DNA of 40,752 bases from a virus: positions 1 to 40,752 of IMG/VR virus record IMGVR_UViG_3300012532_000006. One strand, 5' to 3'. Shown piece by piece: positions 1-6,003 of the stretch (the first letter of the stretch is position 1; each line of letters opens with the position of its first letter). The notes beneath the pieces are model-generated. The model saw only the letters and a list, made by a program, of their open reading frames with translations, did no database searches and was not told the DNA's origin. The translations under genes were made by a program, and so were the position numbers.

Positions 1-139
1 GCAGATCAGCACCTCGCAGATCAGCATCTTGCAGATCAGCATCTTGCACTGCTTCCTTAATAGTTTCTTTTTCTGATTCAAACAAAACACTTCCGCTGAA
101 GTAGTTTAGAATCTTGATTGTTGCTTTTACTTTTACCAT
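1..139 (-). CDS. Pentapeptide-repeat protein, N-terminal part only (cut by window start)
   Basis: The start codon at 139 follows a clear AGGAG site. About 46 residues are visible. The first 28 or so (through LFESEKETIKEAV) match the leader seen in phage pentapeptide proteins, followed by QDADL, QDADL and RGADL, the A(D/N)Lxx repeat that folds into a right-handed beta-helix. The repeats are encoded by near-identical 15-bp DNA units. Function of such phage proteins is unknown. The gene is the last visible member of the minus-strand early operon, with its start 1 bp past the previous stop. Confidence 0.8.
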   Translation of the reverse strand, partial: MVKVKATIKILNYFSGSVLFESEKETIKEAVQDADLQDADLRGADL

Positions 140-140
140 A

Positions 141-305
141 TTATTCTCCTTCTTTCGTTAATTCGTTATGTTCCAAAGCTAGTTGGCCTAGCATCTTTCT
201 GGCGTAATTGAGTGCTCTAAGAGCGTCTTGTTCTACTAGTTTCCAATAGGCAGTGGTTTCTTCGTCTGCTTCTTGGGAGGGTGAGGGGTGGTAGAGCTCG
301 GTCAT
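141..305 (-). CDS. Small hypothetical protein, 54 aa
   Basis: I do not recognise this gene. It starts at ATG 305, whose ATGA overlaps the stop of the KGG gene, and it has an AAGAAGG-type ribosome site. The product is acidic at the N terminus (PSQEADEETTAYW) and then predicted helical with a KLVEQDALRALNYARKMLGQ stretch. The tight overlap on both sides, with the pentapeptide start 1 bp downstream, supports a real translated gene in the early operon. Confidence 0.65.
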   Translation of the reverse strand: MTELYHPSPSQEADEETTAYWKLVEQDALRALNYARKMLGQLALEHNELTKEGE

Positions 306-529
306 AGGACCTTCTTATGTTTGCGGGAGATGGCTCCACCTTTTTTACCAGCACACTGAGCCTTGTGGTGTCGGTGAGGTAGAGCATCACAATGACACTC
401 CGTCCTGGCCGCGAACCCACCAGTGTTACTGTTCTTACCGCCTATCGCCCCGATCCTTGCGTAAAAGTTGGGGTCGTTTTCAATATTCTTAGCTGCGGCA
501 CGTAGGCCACCCGCTCTAGTTCCAGCCAT
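302..529 (-). CDS. KGG-motif phage protein with a Cys/His-rich insert, 75 aa
   Basis: The N terminus MAGTRAGG and the motifs IGAIGGKNSNTGGF and AGKKGGAISRK are typical of the short KGG / stress-protein-like family common in phages, which has no settled function. Between the two KGG blocks is an unusual stretch of three Cys and four His (RTECHCDALPHRHHKAQC, residues about 42-59) in place of the usual short Ala-rich linker, so it might bind metal. A strong GGAGAGGAG site precedes ATG 529. Its stop overlaps the next start as ATGA. Confidence 0.75.
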   Translation of the reverse strand: MAGTRAGGLRAAAKNIENDPNFYARIGAIGGKNSNTGGFAARTECHCDALPHRHHKAQCAGKKGGAISRKHKKVL

Positions 530-530
530 G

Positions 531-683
531 TTATCTCCTCTCCATTTTCAGAGGCGGAGGCGTATATTCAATACCCTTCGCTTTACATACTTTTTTAATA
601 AACTCCTCCTTATCGCCCTCACGGCCATGCTTAATCCACAACACAACAAGCTGAAGACGCTGCTTACCAGATAAGCTACCCAT
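531..683 (-). CDS. Small hypothetical protein, 50 aa
   Basis: This is a 50-residue basic protein (MGSLSGKQRLQLVVLWIKHG at the N terminus, KMERR at the end), not recognised. Its ATG at 683 overlaps the end of the DUF1064 gene by 8 bp, and its own terminal codons form the ribosome site of the following KGG gene. The gene fills the gap between those two genes exactly and lies in the same operon. No enzyme motif is visible. Confidence 0.6.
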   Translation of the reverse strand: MGSLSGKQRLQLVVLWIKHGREGDKEEFIKKVCKAKGIEYTPPPLKMERR

Positions 684-1167
684 GATGGCTACCTTGTTTT
701 ACAACCGTGTAAATATGATCCTTATTGAGCGGTAGCCACAGTTCCTCAAGACACTTTCTGCGCCACTTATAGTCGCTAGTCTCAACGCCTTTTGCCTCAA
801 GTAACTCGAAACTTCCATCGTTATGGTGAAGGCGAAAGTCTACCTTATGTTTCACGACGAAAGCTCTTGTTCCGTCGGCACAGTACGCCCAACACTCAAC
901 ACGGTACTGCGTATCGTAGTCTTTAATCTCTTTTGCCCTTTTACGTGTTTCAAGCTCAGTCGCGACAGACGCCTCGAACTTGCTATCGTAGATCTTCCCA
1001 TTGAACTCAGTTCGCTTAGCGCCGTACTTGTTCATCGTCCGACCAATCATGTGACCACAGTCAGAACAGACCAGTTTTCCTTTGCCGAGTATGAGTCGTG
1101 TTGATTTACACTCGGGACATGATGCGCTCTTCATGGTATCCAAGTTTTTTCCTTGTCGATATACCAT
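676..1167 (-). CDS. Zinc-ribbon plus DUF1064 nuclease-like protein, 163 aa
   Basis: Residues 17-37 form a zinc ribbon (CPEC at 17-20, CSDC at 34-37). From residue 45 (MNKYGAKRTEFNGKIYDSKF) the protein matches DUF1064, a phage family with a PDDEXK-like nuclease pattern: E65, D110 in HKVDF and E124-x-K126 in LEAKG. A role in phage DNA recombination or branch resolution is inferred from the fold pattern and from the neighbouring exonuclease and annealing-type genes. ATG 1167 has a GGGGAG site. A start at residue 12 is possible but lacks a site. Confidence 0.8.
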   Translation of the reverse strand: MVYRQGKNLDTMKSASCPECKSTRLILGKGKLVCSDCGHMIGRTMNKYGAKRTEFNGKIYDSKFEASVATELETRKRAKEIKDYDTQYRVECWAYCADGTRAFVVKHKVDFRLHHNDGSFELLEAKGVETSDYKWRRKCLEELWLPLNKDHIYTVVKQGSHHG

Positions 1168-1169
1168 AG

Positions 1170-1463
1170 TTACTCCCCGCAGTCGATAAGTAGTTTTTTG
1201 TCGTTAGGGTCGCGAATAGACCATAATTTAGCAGAGTGGCCTGACCTGTTTTTCCCGAGGCCTTCGACATCAATAACGCCAAACCTTTTCAGCTCTGTAA
1301 CTCTTCCAGTTACCCTGTTAATTGGCCAATTCAAGTGCTCCGAAATCATCTCATTTGTCGCCCTGCCTAGCTCACGAATGGTGTCGAATACAACCATCTG
1401 TTTTGCACCCAACTTATCCTGAATCTTCGTATACGCTTCTTTGCTCGTTTCTGATACTGGCAT
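1170..1463 (-). CDS. Winged-helix DNA-binding protein, 97 aa
   Basis: The segment VVFDTIRELGRATNEMISEH followed by NRVTGRVTELKRFGVIDVEG reads as a helix-turn-helix with a wing, like phage winged-helix replication or regulatory proteins. The C terminus (SGHSAKLWSI) suits the wing strand. It lies directly between the nuclease-like gene and an unknown gene, and a GGAGAG site precedes ATG 1463. It could be a transcriptional regulator or an origin/replication accessory protein. The sequence does not decide between these. Confidence 0.65.
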   Translation of the reverse strand: MPVSETSKEAYTKIQDKLGAKQMVVFDTIRELGRATNEMISEHLNWPINRVTGRVTELKRFGVIDVEGLGKNRSGHSAKLWSIRDPNDKKLLIDCGE

Positions 1464-1464
1464 A

Positions 1465-1818
1465 CTATCTCTCCAATCCGTCTAGATATTGTTGACCTAC
1501 CTTTTCGAGCTGACGTTCATACCACAACTCAAACTCTTCCGGTGCTCCGATCTTCTTTTCTTGGTGGTACACATAAAGCCTTGCTCTAAGGCGCTGTGAT
1601 GGTGACTTTCCGTCTCTCGATGCGTTTCCCTTCGGAACATCATCACTATCAATGGTGTTCTTCTTAAAAACCAAATAACCGAAGTTCTGGTAGAAGTCCA
1701 TTGCTGTCACTATCTCGGGTTTCGATACCTCTTGAGTTACGAAACGCAGCGTTAGCGATCCGTCAACACGAGGAGTTACGCCGTCTAAAATGGCGGCATG
1801 TTTCAATATTTCGCTCAT
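1465..1818 (-). CDS. Hypothetical early protein, 117 aa
   Basis: Not recognised. The N-terminal half looks beta-rich (VDGSLTLRFVTQEV) and the C-terminal half helical with RLRARLYVYHQEKK. ATG 1818 is chosen over GTG 1821 because AGGAGG is then 6 bp away. In phages, genes of this size between an exonuclease and a winged-helix protein are often recombination or replication accessories, but that is only context. Confidence 0.65.
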   Translation of the reverse strand: MSEILKHAAILDGVTPRVDGSLTLRFVTQEVSKPEIVTAMDFYQNFGYLVFKKNTIDSDDVPKGNASRDGKSPSQRLRARLYVYHQEKKIGAPEEFELWYERQLEKVGQQYLDGLER

Positions 1819-1828
1819 CACCTACCTC

Positions 1829-1912
1829 CTATAAAACTGCTATTAAGAAAAAGACGACATATATTCCTGCCGCCCATAAAATCACTTCGAGTATTTGTTT
1901 TAGTTTTTTCAT
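1829..1912 (-). CDS. 27-aa single-membrane-span peptide
   Basis: The ATG at 1912 overlaps the TGA of the exonuclease gene (TGATG), and AAGGA lies a few bases upstream. The peptide begins with the basic MKKLKQ, then a hydrophobic span from about residue 8 to 27 (VILWAAGIYVVFFLIAVL). The coupling, ribosome site and membrane character argue that it is translated. It has no known relative that I recognise. A role at the membrane, such as superinfection exclusion, is speculation. Confidence 0.6.
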   Translation of the reverse strand: MKKLKQILEVILWAAGIYVVFFLIAVL

Positions 1913-2547
1913 CAGTCTTCCTTTTTATAGTTCTCAATAAACGCCACATCTGAATCGACAGACTCCAAAAAGGCTGTCACTTCGGTTTGCAACTGCTTTA
2001 CTTTCGCTTCGTCGCGCCATACCCGTGTACAAAAATATTGTGCATTCGCTGGCATTCTCGGGTCAAAAGAAACAAAGTCACACCATTGGCGTCCTGTAAT
2101 CCATATTTGCCCCATGACTTGCCAGTAATACAGATACGGAACAAGTTCTTTGCGTAGTGTTTCGATATGAGTTGCCGAGTTTGGGCACTTTATCTCGAGT
2201 AGTCCGTCCTCAGCAACAAGACCGTCGGGACTAGCCCCGACCATTAAGTCGTTGTGAGCAAAAAACCCACACTCCTTAACATCGTTTCCTGAGCTCAGCG
2301 CGTACCGCAGCCTTGCGAGTGGTTCAGTTTCGGTTCCCCACGCCATGGCGCTAGACTGAAACGTCTCTTCGCGTATACCAGTCAGCCTTTCAGCGACAAG
2401 TAAAGCCCGGTAGTTCTTCCTACTTGCCGGTTCGCCCGTTTTGATCTTTGCCATAATGTCGCCGAACCGACTGGCTGTAGCGCGACCTAAGCGAGCCTGA
2501 AACCACTCGGGAGCGCCTTGTTCCACATAAATAGGATTACTTAGCAT
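1912..2547 (-). CDS. YqaJ-type 5'-3' exonuclease (lambda Exo-like), 211 aa
   Basis: PDDEXK-fold phage recombination exonuclease that resects dsDNA ends for single-strand annealing. Visible motifs: WGTETEPLAR (E75), GASPDGLV (D108), LLEIKCPN (E118, K120) and YYWQVMGQIW (Q143), in the order and spacing of the YqaJ family. The length is normal. It overlaps the annealing-type gene by 11 bp, the usual exonuclease/annealase pair. Early operon, minus strand. Confidence 0.92.
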   Translation of the reverse strand: MLSNPIYVEQGAPEWFQARLGRATASRFGDIMAKIKTGEPASRKNYRALLVAERLTGIREETFQSSAMAWGTETEPLARLRYALSSGNDVKECGFFAHNDLMVGASPDGLVAEDGLLEIKCPNSATHIETLRKELVPYLYYWQVMGQIWITGRQWCDFVSFDPRMPANAQYFCTRVWRDEAKVKQLQTEVTAFLESVDSDVAFIENYKKED

Positions 2548-3034
2548 CTTTCAGCTCCTGCATACGAGCTTTCACGATCGGGGTAAGCTGTTTTTGCTGC
2601 TCGGCGTTCAGACTTGATAGGATTGCTTCAAAATCGCCTCTCTTCTGAGCGCGCTTTATGGCTTCTCCCGCTTCGTCAACTTTACTCAGCTGATAGGCTT
2701 CAAACTCTTCCATCTCCTCAGTCGTAGCAACCTGACCGTCGTTAAGATAGCCTAGTTTCGCTAACGCTCGGCCAACTGAAATTGTCTCTAGCTTCTCGAG
2801 TGACTTCTGCTTTTTTAGTTCTTCAGCATTATACGTAGCGTGTCCGTCGGCATCAGCAGAAAACTCGTCGGCTTTATCTTTTAAGATGTAGCTAGTAAAT
2901 TCTACCGATCCGTCATCGAAGCGAACGGACTTACTTGTGATTGACGCCCTCGGGTTCGCTTCTCTAAACTTTTTTAATCGTGCGGGGACGAGCGAATAGT
3001 CCTTGTCGCCAAACTTCATACTTTCTTTACTCAT
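2537..3034 (-). CDS. Putative single-strand annealing / recombination protein, 165 aa
   Basis: The N-terminal VPARLKKFREANPRASI with EFTSYILKD, and the later ETISVGRALAKLGY motif, resemble short phage proteins that occupy the annealase position beside YqaJ exonucleases and share the S-x-GRAL-x-x-LG signature with ERF/Sak-like proteins. The C terminus is a charged helical tail (KRAQKRGDFEAILSSL). It is shorter than RecT or full ERF proteins, so the assignment rests on the motif plus pairing with the exonuclease. GGGGAC precedes ATG 3034, and its start overlaps the previous 41-aa gene as ATGA. Confidence 0.65.
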   Translation of the reverse strand: MSKESMKFGDKDYSLVPARLKKFREANPRASITSKSVRFDDGSVEFTSYILKDKADEFSADADGHATYNAEELKKQKSLEKLETISVGRALAKLGYLNDGQVATTEEMEEFEAYQLSKVDEAGEAIKRAQKRGDFEAILSSLNAEQQKQLTPIVKARMQELKDAK

Positions 3035-3156
3035 ACCGTCCCCACTGGAGAAATCCTAACGTCAGTCATACCGTTTTTTAGTGGCGACTTTTTTACTCTG
3101 TAAACTATAACTTTATGAATTGAGGACTTAATTTCTACTTCTATAAATGTGATCAT
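3031..3156 (-). CDS. Small hypothetical protein, 41 aa
   Basis: A short basic, beta-looking peptide (MITFIEVEIKSSIHKVIVYR), not recognised. The ATG at 3156 follows AAAGG, and the stop codon overlaps the annealing-type gene start in an ATGA, so translation is probably coupled. It lies just downstream of a strong stem-loop at 3181-3237, which may modulate its expression. Confidence 0.6.
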   Translation of the reverse strand: MITFIEVEIKSSIHKVIVYRVKKSPLKNGMTDVRISPVGTV

Positions 3157-3180
3157 GTTCTACCTTTCGTAGTTCTTACG

Positions 3181-3237
3181 GGTCGGGAAGGTGGGCAATC
3201 GGCACACTGCGATTACTTGGAGCCCACCTTCCCGACC
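3181..3237. other. Perfect 16-bp inverted repeat (stem-loop) in the early operon
   Basis: Arms GGTCGGGAAGGTGGGC (3181-3196) and its exact complement (3222-3237) surround 25 bp. The loop can itself pair AATCG with CGATT. There is no T-run on either side, so it is not an ordinary intrinsic terminator. It separates the 54-aa leader gene from the 41-aa/annealing/exonuclease genes. Likely choices are a processing or stability hairpin, an attenuator, or a protein-binding site. Confidence 0.8.
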
Positions 3238-3246
3238 AATAAACCT

Positions 3247-3411
3247 TTATTGAGCTGCTTTGCGTTCTTCTATGAGTTCTTTCAGAGAGTAGATAAGATA
3301 GTCAATATCTTTTCCCGTCTCTCTTTGTAGTTCTGCTAATTCAAGCGCAACTTCTAGGCCGTTTATATTACCTATCTGTAACGACTCTTTTATAAGAAAG
3401 TTGTCTTCCAT
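3247..3411 (-). CDS. Small acidic hypothetical protein, 54 aa (first gene of the early operon)
   Basis: ATG 3411 is selected because GGGAGGT lies at good spacing. An upstream in-frame start at 3462 has no site and would run into a hairpin. The product is helical and charged (LEVALELAELQRETGKDIDY), possibly a small coiled dimer. It is not recognised. It is the first minus-strand gene after the structured non-coding kilobase. Confidence 0.65.
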   Translation of the reverse strand: MEDNFLIKESLQIGNINGLEVALELAELQRETGKDIDYLIYSLKELIEERKAAQ

Positions 3412-3444
3412 ACATACCTCCCTTTTTTGATTTAATTTCACGTT

Positions 3445-3473
3445 CCTTACGCACTCTCGCATTGTGCGTAAGG
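3445..3473. other. 10-bp inverted repeat upstream of the early operon
   Basis: CCTTACGCAC (3445-3454) and its exact complement (3464-3473) with a 9-bp loop, 34 bp upstream of the first early gene. No T-run follows, so an operator or the base of a leader hairpin is more likely than a terminator. CCTTAC can alternatively pair with GTAAGG at 3878-3883, next to the long 17-bp stem. Confidence 0.7.
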
Positions 3474-3475
3474 GG

Positions 3476-3876
3476 TTTGTACAGATACATGGCTAGAGCG
3501 TATGGTGCTAGTAGCAAATACCGTGTTCCGTAATGAATGATGAATACGGATTACTTTCAGGGGAATCACCCCACTAGTCTTAATTACTACCAGCACTACT
3601 ACGCTCTAGCTTTGAACTACATAAGAGTCGTTATACTCCCAGATCTTACGGTATAGGTTGTGGCATTACTTATGTAGCCATGTTTGAACATATAAGGCAG
3701 GGATTTGACGAGACGTAGGAACGGAATATAGCCGGTCCATCTTGTCGTAACTCGTATAGTCACCCTGCATGCCCACACATTTGAGTAGTGGGGCGGCGAG
3801 TCCGGTCGGACTTCTCCTAGGCTCATGCATCGCGTCTATCTATTCCGCCACTTATATGTCCATGTATCTGTACAAA
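3476..3876. ncRNA. Candidate large structured RNA, main domain (strand undecided)
   Basis: No credible coding frame, but nested perfect stems. P1, 17 bp: 3476-3492 with 3860-3876. P2, 11 bp: 3492-3502 with 3600-3610, extended by GTGCT/AGCAC and GTAG/CTAC. P3, 9 bp: 3618-3626 with 3669-3677. P4, 9 bp: 3688-3696 with 3851-3859, directly abutting P1. Then GCAGGG/CCCTGC (3697-3702, 3763-3768), ACGAG/CTCGT (3708-3712, 3751-3755), and local hairpins at 3527-3550, 3560-3572, 3772-3792 and 3799-3812. The size and closed multi-branch form recall ornate phage RNAs such as GOLLD and ROOL, but I cannot assign a family. If minus strand, it would be the leader of the early operon. Purine-rich loops slightly favour the plus strand. 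Confidence 0.55.
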
Positions 3877-3932
3877 GTAAGGATGGCTGCACTTCATTTT
3901 CGATGCGACATTAAACGCCTGCAACGGTTTGG

Positions 3933-4129
3933 CGCTCACCACTTACTCACGCTGAATCTCCCAACCAAACCCATCGTCTATCTATAGCTACTGTTAGTTC
4001 ACTATTCCCGCTACACAGGTTCCACCCTGAACAGGTTTGGAAGGTCGAGTTGTAAATGTTCTCCGATTGCTAGTGGCTAGCACCCTACAATATGTGGTGA
4101 GCGGTCGCAATCTCAGGTTTTGTGACCTG
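3933..4129. ncRNA. Candidate structured RNA, second domain
   Basis: A second nested fold follows the first. Outer stem CGCTCACCAC (3933-3942) pairs exactly with 4094-4103. Inside are CCAAACC/GGTTTGG (3965-3971, 4034-4040) and a six-pair hairpin TGCTAG-TGG-CTAGCA (4068-4082). Just outside is CAGGT/ACCTG (4114-4118, 4125-4129). It may belong to the same transcript as 3476-3876. The bases between the two domains (3877-3932) show nothing I can name. Confidence 0.45.
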
Positions 4130-4136
4130 CGGAGGA

Positions 4137-4156
4137 ATCACTTTGTAATTTGACGC
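4137..4156 (+). repeat. 20-bp inverted repeat, left copy, flanking the integrase block
   Basis: The 20 bases here (ATCACTTTGT then AATTTGACGC) recur exactly, in reverse orientation, at 5948-5967. The two copies bracket three terminators, the integrase and the 89-aa gene. Candidate roles are recombination sites, a paired regulatory sequence, or a shared 3'-end element, since each copy sits just upstream of a hairpin. Confidence 0.85.
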
Positions 4157-4170
4157 CCCCGTTGGGTAAC

Positions 4171-4200
4171 AAAAATCCACCTCGTATTAAGAGGTGGATT
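4171..4200 (-). terminator. Intrinsic terminator, minus strand (third of three)
   Basis: Ten-pair perfect stem AATCCACCTC/GAGGTGGATT with a 7-base loop, followed on the minus strand by TTTTTG. It isolates the structured non-coding region from integrase transcription. Confidence 0.75.
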
Positions 4201-4244
4201 ACCAAAGAGATAGCCGCCAGTTGCTACGAGATCGTACAAGGGAA

Positions 4245-4274
4245 CAAAAAATCCCCATTATCTTCATAACAGGG
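4245..4274 (-). terminator. Intrinsic terminator, minus strand (second of three)
   Basis: Nine-pair stem (4253-4261 with 4266-4274). Two pairs are G-U wobbles only on the minus-strand RNA and become mismatches on the plus strand, and six T follow on the minus strand. This fixes the direction. Confidence 0.75.
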
Positions 4275-4303
4275 ACTAAAATACTTGACAGAAACAGATT
4301 TAA

Positions 4304-4330
4304 CTAAAAAACCTGCCTCTGTAGGCAGGT
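4304..4330 (-). terminator. Intrinsic terminator, minus strand (first, integrase end)
   Basis: Eight-pair perfect stem ACCTGCCT/AGGCAGGT with a 4-base loop, followed by TTTTTT on the minus strand. It lies about 125 bp past the integrase stop and is the natural end of that transcript. Confidence 0.85.
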
Positions 4331-4454
4331 ACTTTAGACATATAAGGCTCTCATATATGATCGCCTTATCCTGCGTACAAAGATTGTACATTTTGATGAT
4401 TTCTTTAGGTTCGTTCAGTAGTATTTCGTCTGCTGATACTCTTAATGTAGCACG

Positions 4455-5348
4455 CTATTCCGCTTGTGTCAACAACTTATTTAGGTTGAACCCTTTGGGG
4501 AAATTCTCATCATACACATCTCTCCTGCGCTCAGCTGAAACATGAGTATATATTTGGGTTGTGCGTATATCTGCATGGCCTAAAAACTCCTGGACGAAGC
4601 GTATATCTGCTCCGTTATTATATAGTTCTGTTGCGATTCCGTGTCTATACCAGTGGAACGACGGATATAAACCATGGGGCTTGAGCTTGCGAATGAATCT
4701 ATTTCTCAACCCGCTCACGGAGTACCGCTTCCCCTCTGAGGACCTGAACACCGCACCCGACTTTATGGCATGGTCCAGTATATGGTTTCGTAAGGCTGTG
4801 TGAAGACTTCTGGTGATCGGAACGGGTCGAAATACACCGCCCTTTCCTCTTACAGCAAGCTCACAACCTTCACCTATATCCTTTACGTCCAGAAAGATCA
4901 ACTCACTAATTCTTAAACCAGCCCCGAATAAAGTCGCCACAATTAATTTGTCCTGTTGGTCTGTGAGGAATGCCATCACCTTTTCTACATCGCCAGTAGA
5001 GGCTACCCTCATGGGGATCTTGCCGTAGTCCTTCTTCTGCCGGACCATCGCGAAATCGAATAATACGGGTACCCTCCGATAGTGTTGAAGGTAGTAAAAA
5101 AGACTCCTTACCGTTCGCCTCGCAGTGTTCACAGAGCTTACCTTTAGCCCCCTTGCTTCTTCGTCTCTGAAATACTGAGTAAGTTGCTGAATCTCAATCT
5201 CACTAACTCTTTTGCTTCCGCCCCAACGAACAAGTTTACCTAATTCTCTCTTGTAATTATCGACGGTTTTTGGGGACAAGCCAAGCTCACTCGAACAGTA
5301 GTCGAGAAAGTCAGGCACAACTGAGGACAGGACCGGAACAGGAACCAA
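4455..5348 (-). CDS. int: Tyrosine integrase/recombinase (XerC/D-like), 297 aa
   Basis: Site-specific recombinase for phage integration and excision. Residues about 8-90 are the SAM-like core-binding domain (FLDYCSSELGLSPKTVDNYK). The catalytic domain has R146 (GAGLRISEL), K169 (RGKGG), H232-x-x-R235 (SFHWYRHG), H258 (LGHADIRTT) and nucleophile Y267 (QIYTHV), so all catalytic residues are present. There is no large arm-binding domain, as in the simple Xer-like class. The start is TTG 5348 preceded by AAAGGA. The first ATG would remove the N-terminal domain. It has its own promoter (5381-5408) and three downstream terminators. Confidence 0.93.
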   Translation of the reverse strand: MVPVPVLSSVVPDFLDYCSSELGLSPKTVDNYKRELGKLVRWGGSKRVSEIEIQQLTQYFRDEEARGLKVSSVNTARRTVRSLFYYLQHYRRVPVLFDFAMVRQKKDYGKIPMRVASTGDVEKVMAFLTDQQDKLIVATLFGAGLRISELIFLDVKDIGEGCELAVRGKGGVFRPVPITRSLHTALRNHILDHAIKSGAVFRSSEGKRYSVSGLRNRFIRKLKPHGLYPSFHWYRHGIATELYNNGADIRFVQEFLGHADIRTTQIYTHVSAERRRDVYDENFPKGFNLNKLLTQAE

Positions 5349-5380
5349 ATAGGTCCTTTCTCTACCCTCGCTTATTAGGA

Positions 5381-5408
5381 ATTGTATAGTAAGAAGCTAA
5401 TTATGCAA
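5381..5408 (-). promoter_or_regulatory. Integrase promoter with an overlapping late-motif half-site
   Basis: Minus strand: -35 TTGCAT (5403-5408), 16 bp, -10 TACAAT (5381-5386). The -10 lies inside TTACTATACA, a half-site of the palindrome found at the late promoters, so the same factor could repress or tune int. The start is about 30 bp ahead of the TTG codon. Confidence 0.55.
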
Positions 5409-5486
5409 TATACGCATCGTGTGTACAAATCATCAGAGGTAAGTGTGAGGCAAATCACACCATCTTGCCGCTTTAAAAGCTGAACG

Positions 5487-5756
5487 TTATTTTATCAAGT
5501 ATACAAACAGCTTTTGACGATTATCTCCGTGTTTCATAGCGCGGTCAGCAATTTTAACAAACTCTTTTCTGCCGAGCGCTCTCAGCCGGTTCACGCACCA
5601 ACCACGGTAGTTTTCAGAAATCAATTCTGGATACGAGTCGAGGACTTGATCCTCTTCACGCTTGCTTAGTCTTTCTATAGCTATAGAAGGTCTTTTAGAC
5701 CTTTTTCTATTGCCATAGCTATAGAAGGGGTGGGCGATAGAGCTGACATGTTGCAT
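5487..5756 (-). CDS. Hypothetical basic protein beside integrase, 89 aa
   Basis: Not recognised. It is rich in Arg/Lys (SYGNRKRSKRPSIAIERLSK) with a helical C-terminal half (YRGWCVNRLRALGRKEFVKI). It lies 138 bp upstream of the integrase on the same strand, where an excisionase or control protein would sit, but no MerR- or Xis-like motif is evident. GGAGG precedes ATG 5756. The gene contains a 13-bp direct repeat TAGCTATAGAAGG. Confidence 0.65.
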   Translation of the reverse strand: MQHVSSIAHPFYSYGNRKRSKRPSIAIERLSKREEDQVLDSYPELISENYRGWCVNRLRALGRKEFVKIADRAMKHGDNRQKLFVYLIK

Positions 5757-5794
5757 TTAACCTCCATTTTTGAATACCCTTAATAGAACTGATT

Positions 5795-5803
5795 TTTATA
5801 CCA
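5795..5803 (-). promoter_or_regulatory. Extended -10 promoter for the 89-aa gene
   Basis: Minus strand TGGTATAAA, an extended -10, lies about 40 bp before ATG 5756. No good -35 is seen. The region 5757-6003 otherwise holds only the late terminator and one copy of the 20-bp repeat. Confidence 0.45.
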
Positions 5804-5869
5804 GCCTAAACCTATTTCATTGTTGACATGCCGAAAACTCTATAGCGTTTTTAAGCAATCCACGACGGT

Positions 5870-5912
5870 AAAACAAAAGACTCCCCTACCCACGAATGGG
5901 TTGAGAGGAGTC
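5870..5912 (-). terminator. Terminator of the late operon, minus strand
   Basis: Stem GACTCC (5879-5884) with GGAGTC (5907-5912), inside which ACCCA-CGAA-TGGGT forms a second stem. TCTTTTGTTTT follows on the minus strand. Upstream is a further CTCTCG/CGAGAG hairpin. It ends transcription after the holin gene. Confidence 0.85.
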
Positions 5913-5947
5913 GTATTGTTTCCTCTCGTTGGCCGAAACCTTCGAGA

Positions 5948-5967
5948 GCGTCAAATTACAAAGTGAT
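5948..5967 (-). repeat. 20-bp inverted repeat, right copy
   Basis: Exact reverse complement of 4137-4156. It sits between the holin stop and the late terminator hairpins. See the left copy for possible roles. Confidence 0.85.
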
Positions 5968-6003
5968 ATTCATATATTAGCACACAAATTGTAGATCTGC
6001 AAC

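Larger units (their letters stand above)
4224..4391 (-). other. Open frame downstream of integrase, probably not a gene
   Basis: After the integrase TAG (4455-4457) the same frame stays open for 76 codons to a TAG at 4224. The first internal ATG (4391) would give 54 aa starting MYNLCTQDKAIIYESL. It has only a weak AAAGAAA upstream and runs through two intrinsic terminators, so I think it is chance or a decayed 3' extension rather than a functional gene. Confidence 0.3.

Noticed and set aside
1-60. CRISPR-like short repeats at the start of the window
   Set aside because: The 15-bp repeats encode pentapeptide units in a single frame and have no spacers.
3617-3987. Overlapping frames of about 70 codons on both strands in the structured region
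   Set aside because: No ribosome sites, unprotein-like composition, and they cross long perfect stems. Treated as chance.
3445-4200. tRNA, tmRNA or RNase P RNA in the structured region
   Set aside because: I looked for the T-loop (GGTTCGAAT), a CCA end, a tmRNA tag frame and the RNase P conserved core. None is present on either strand.
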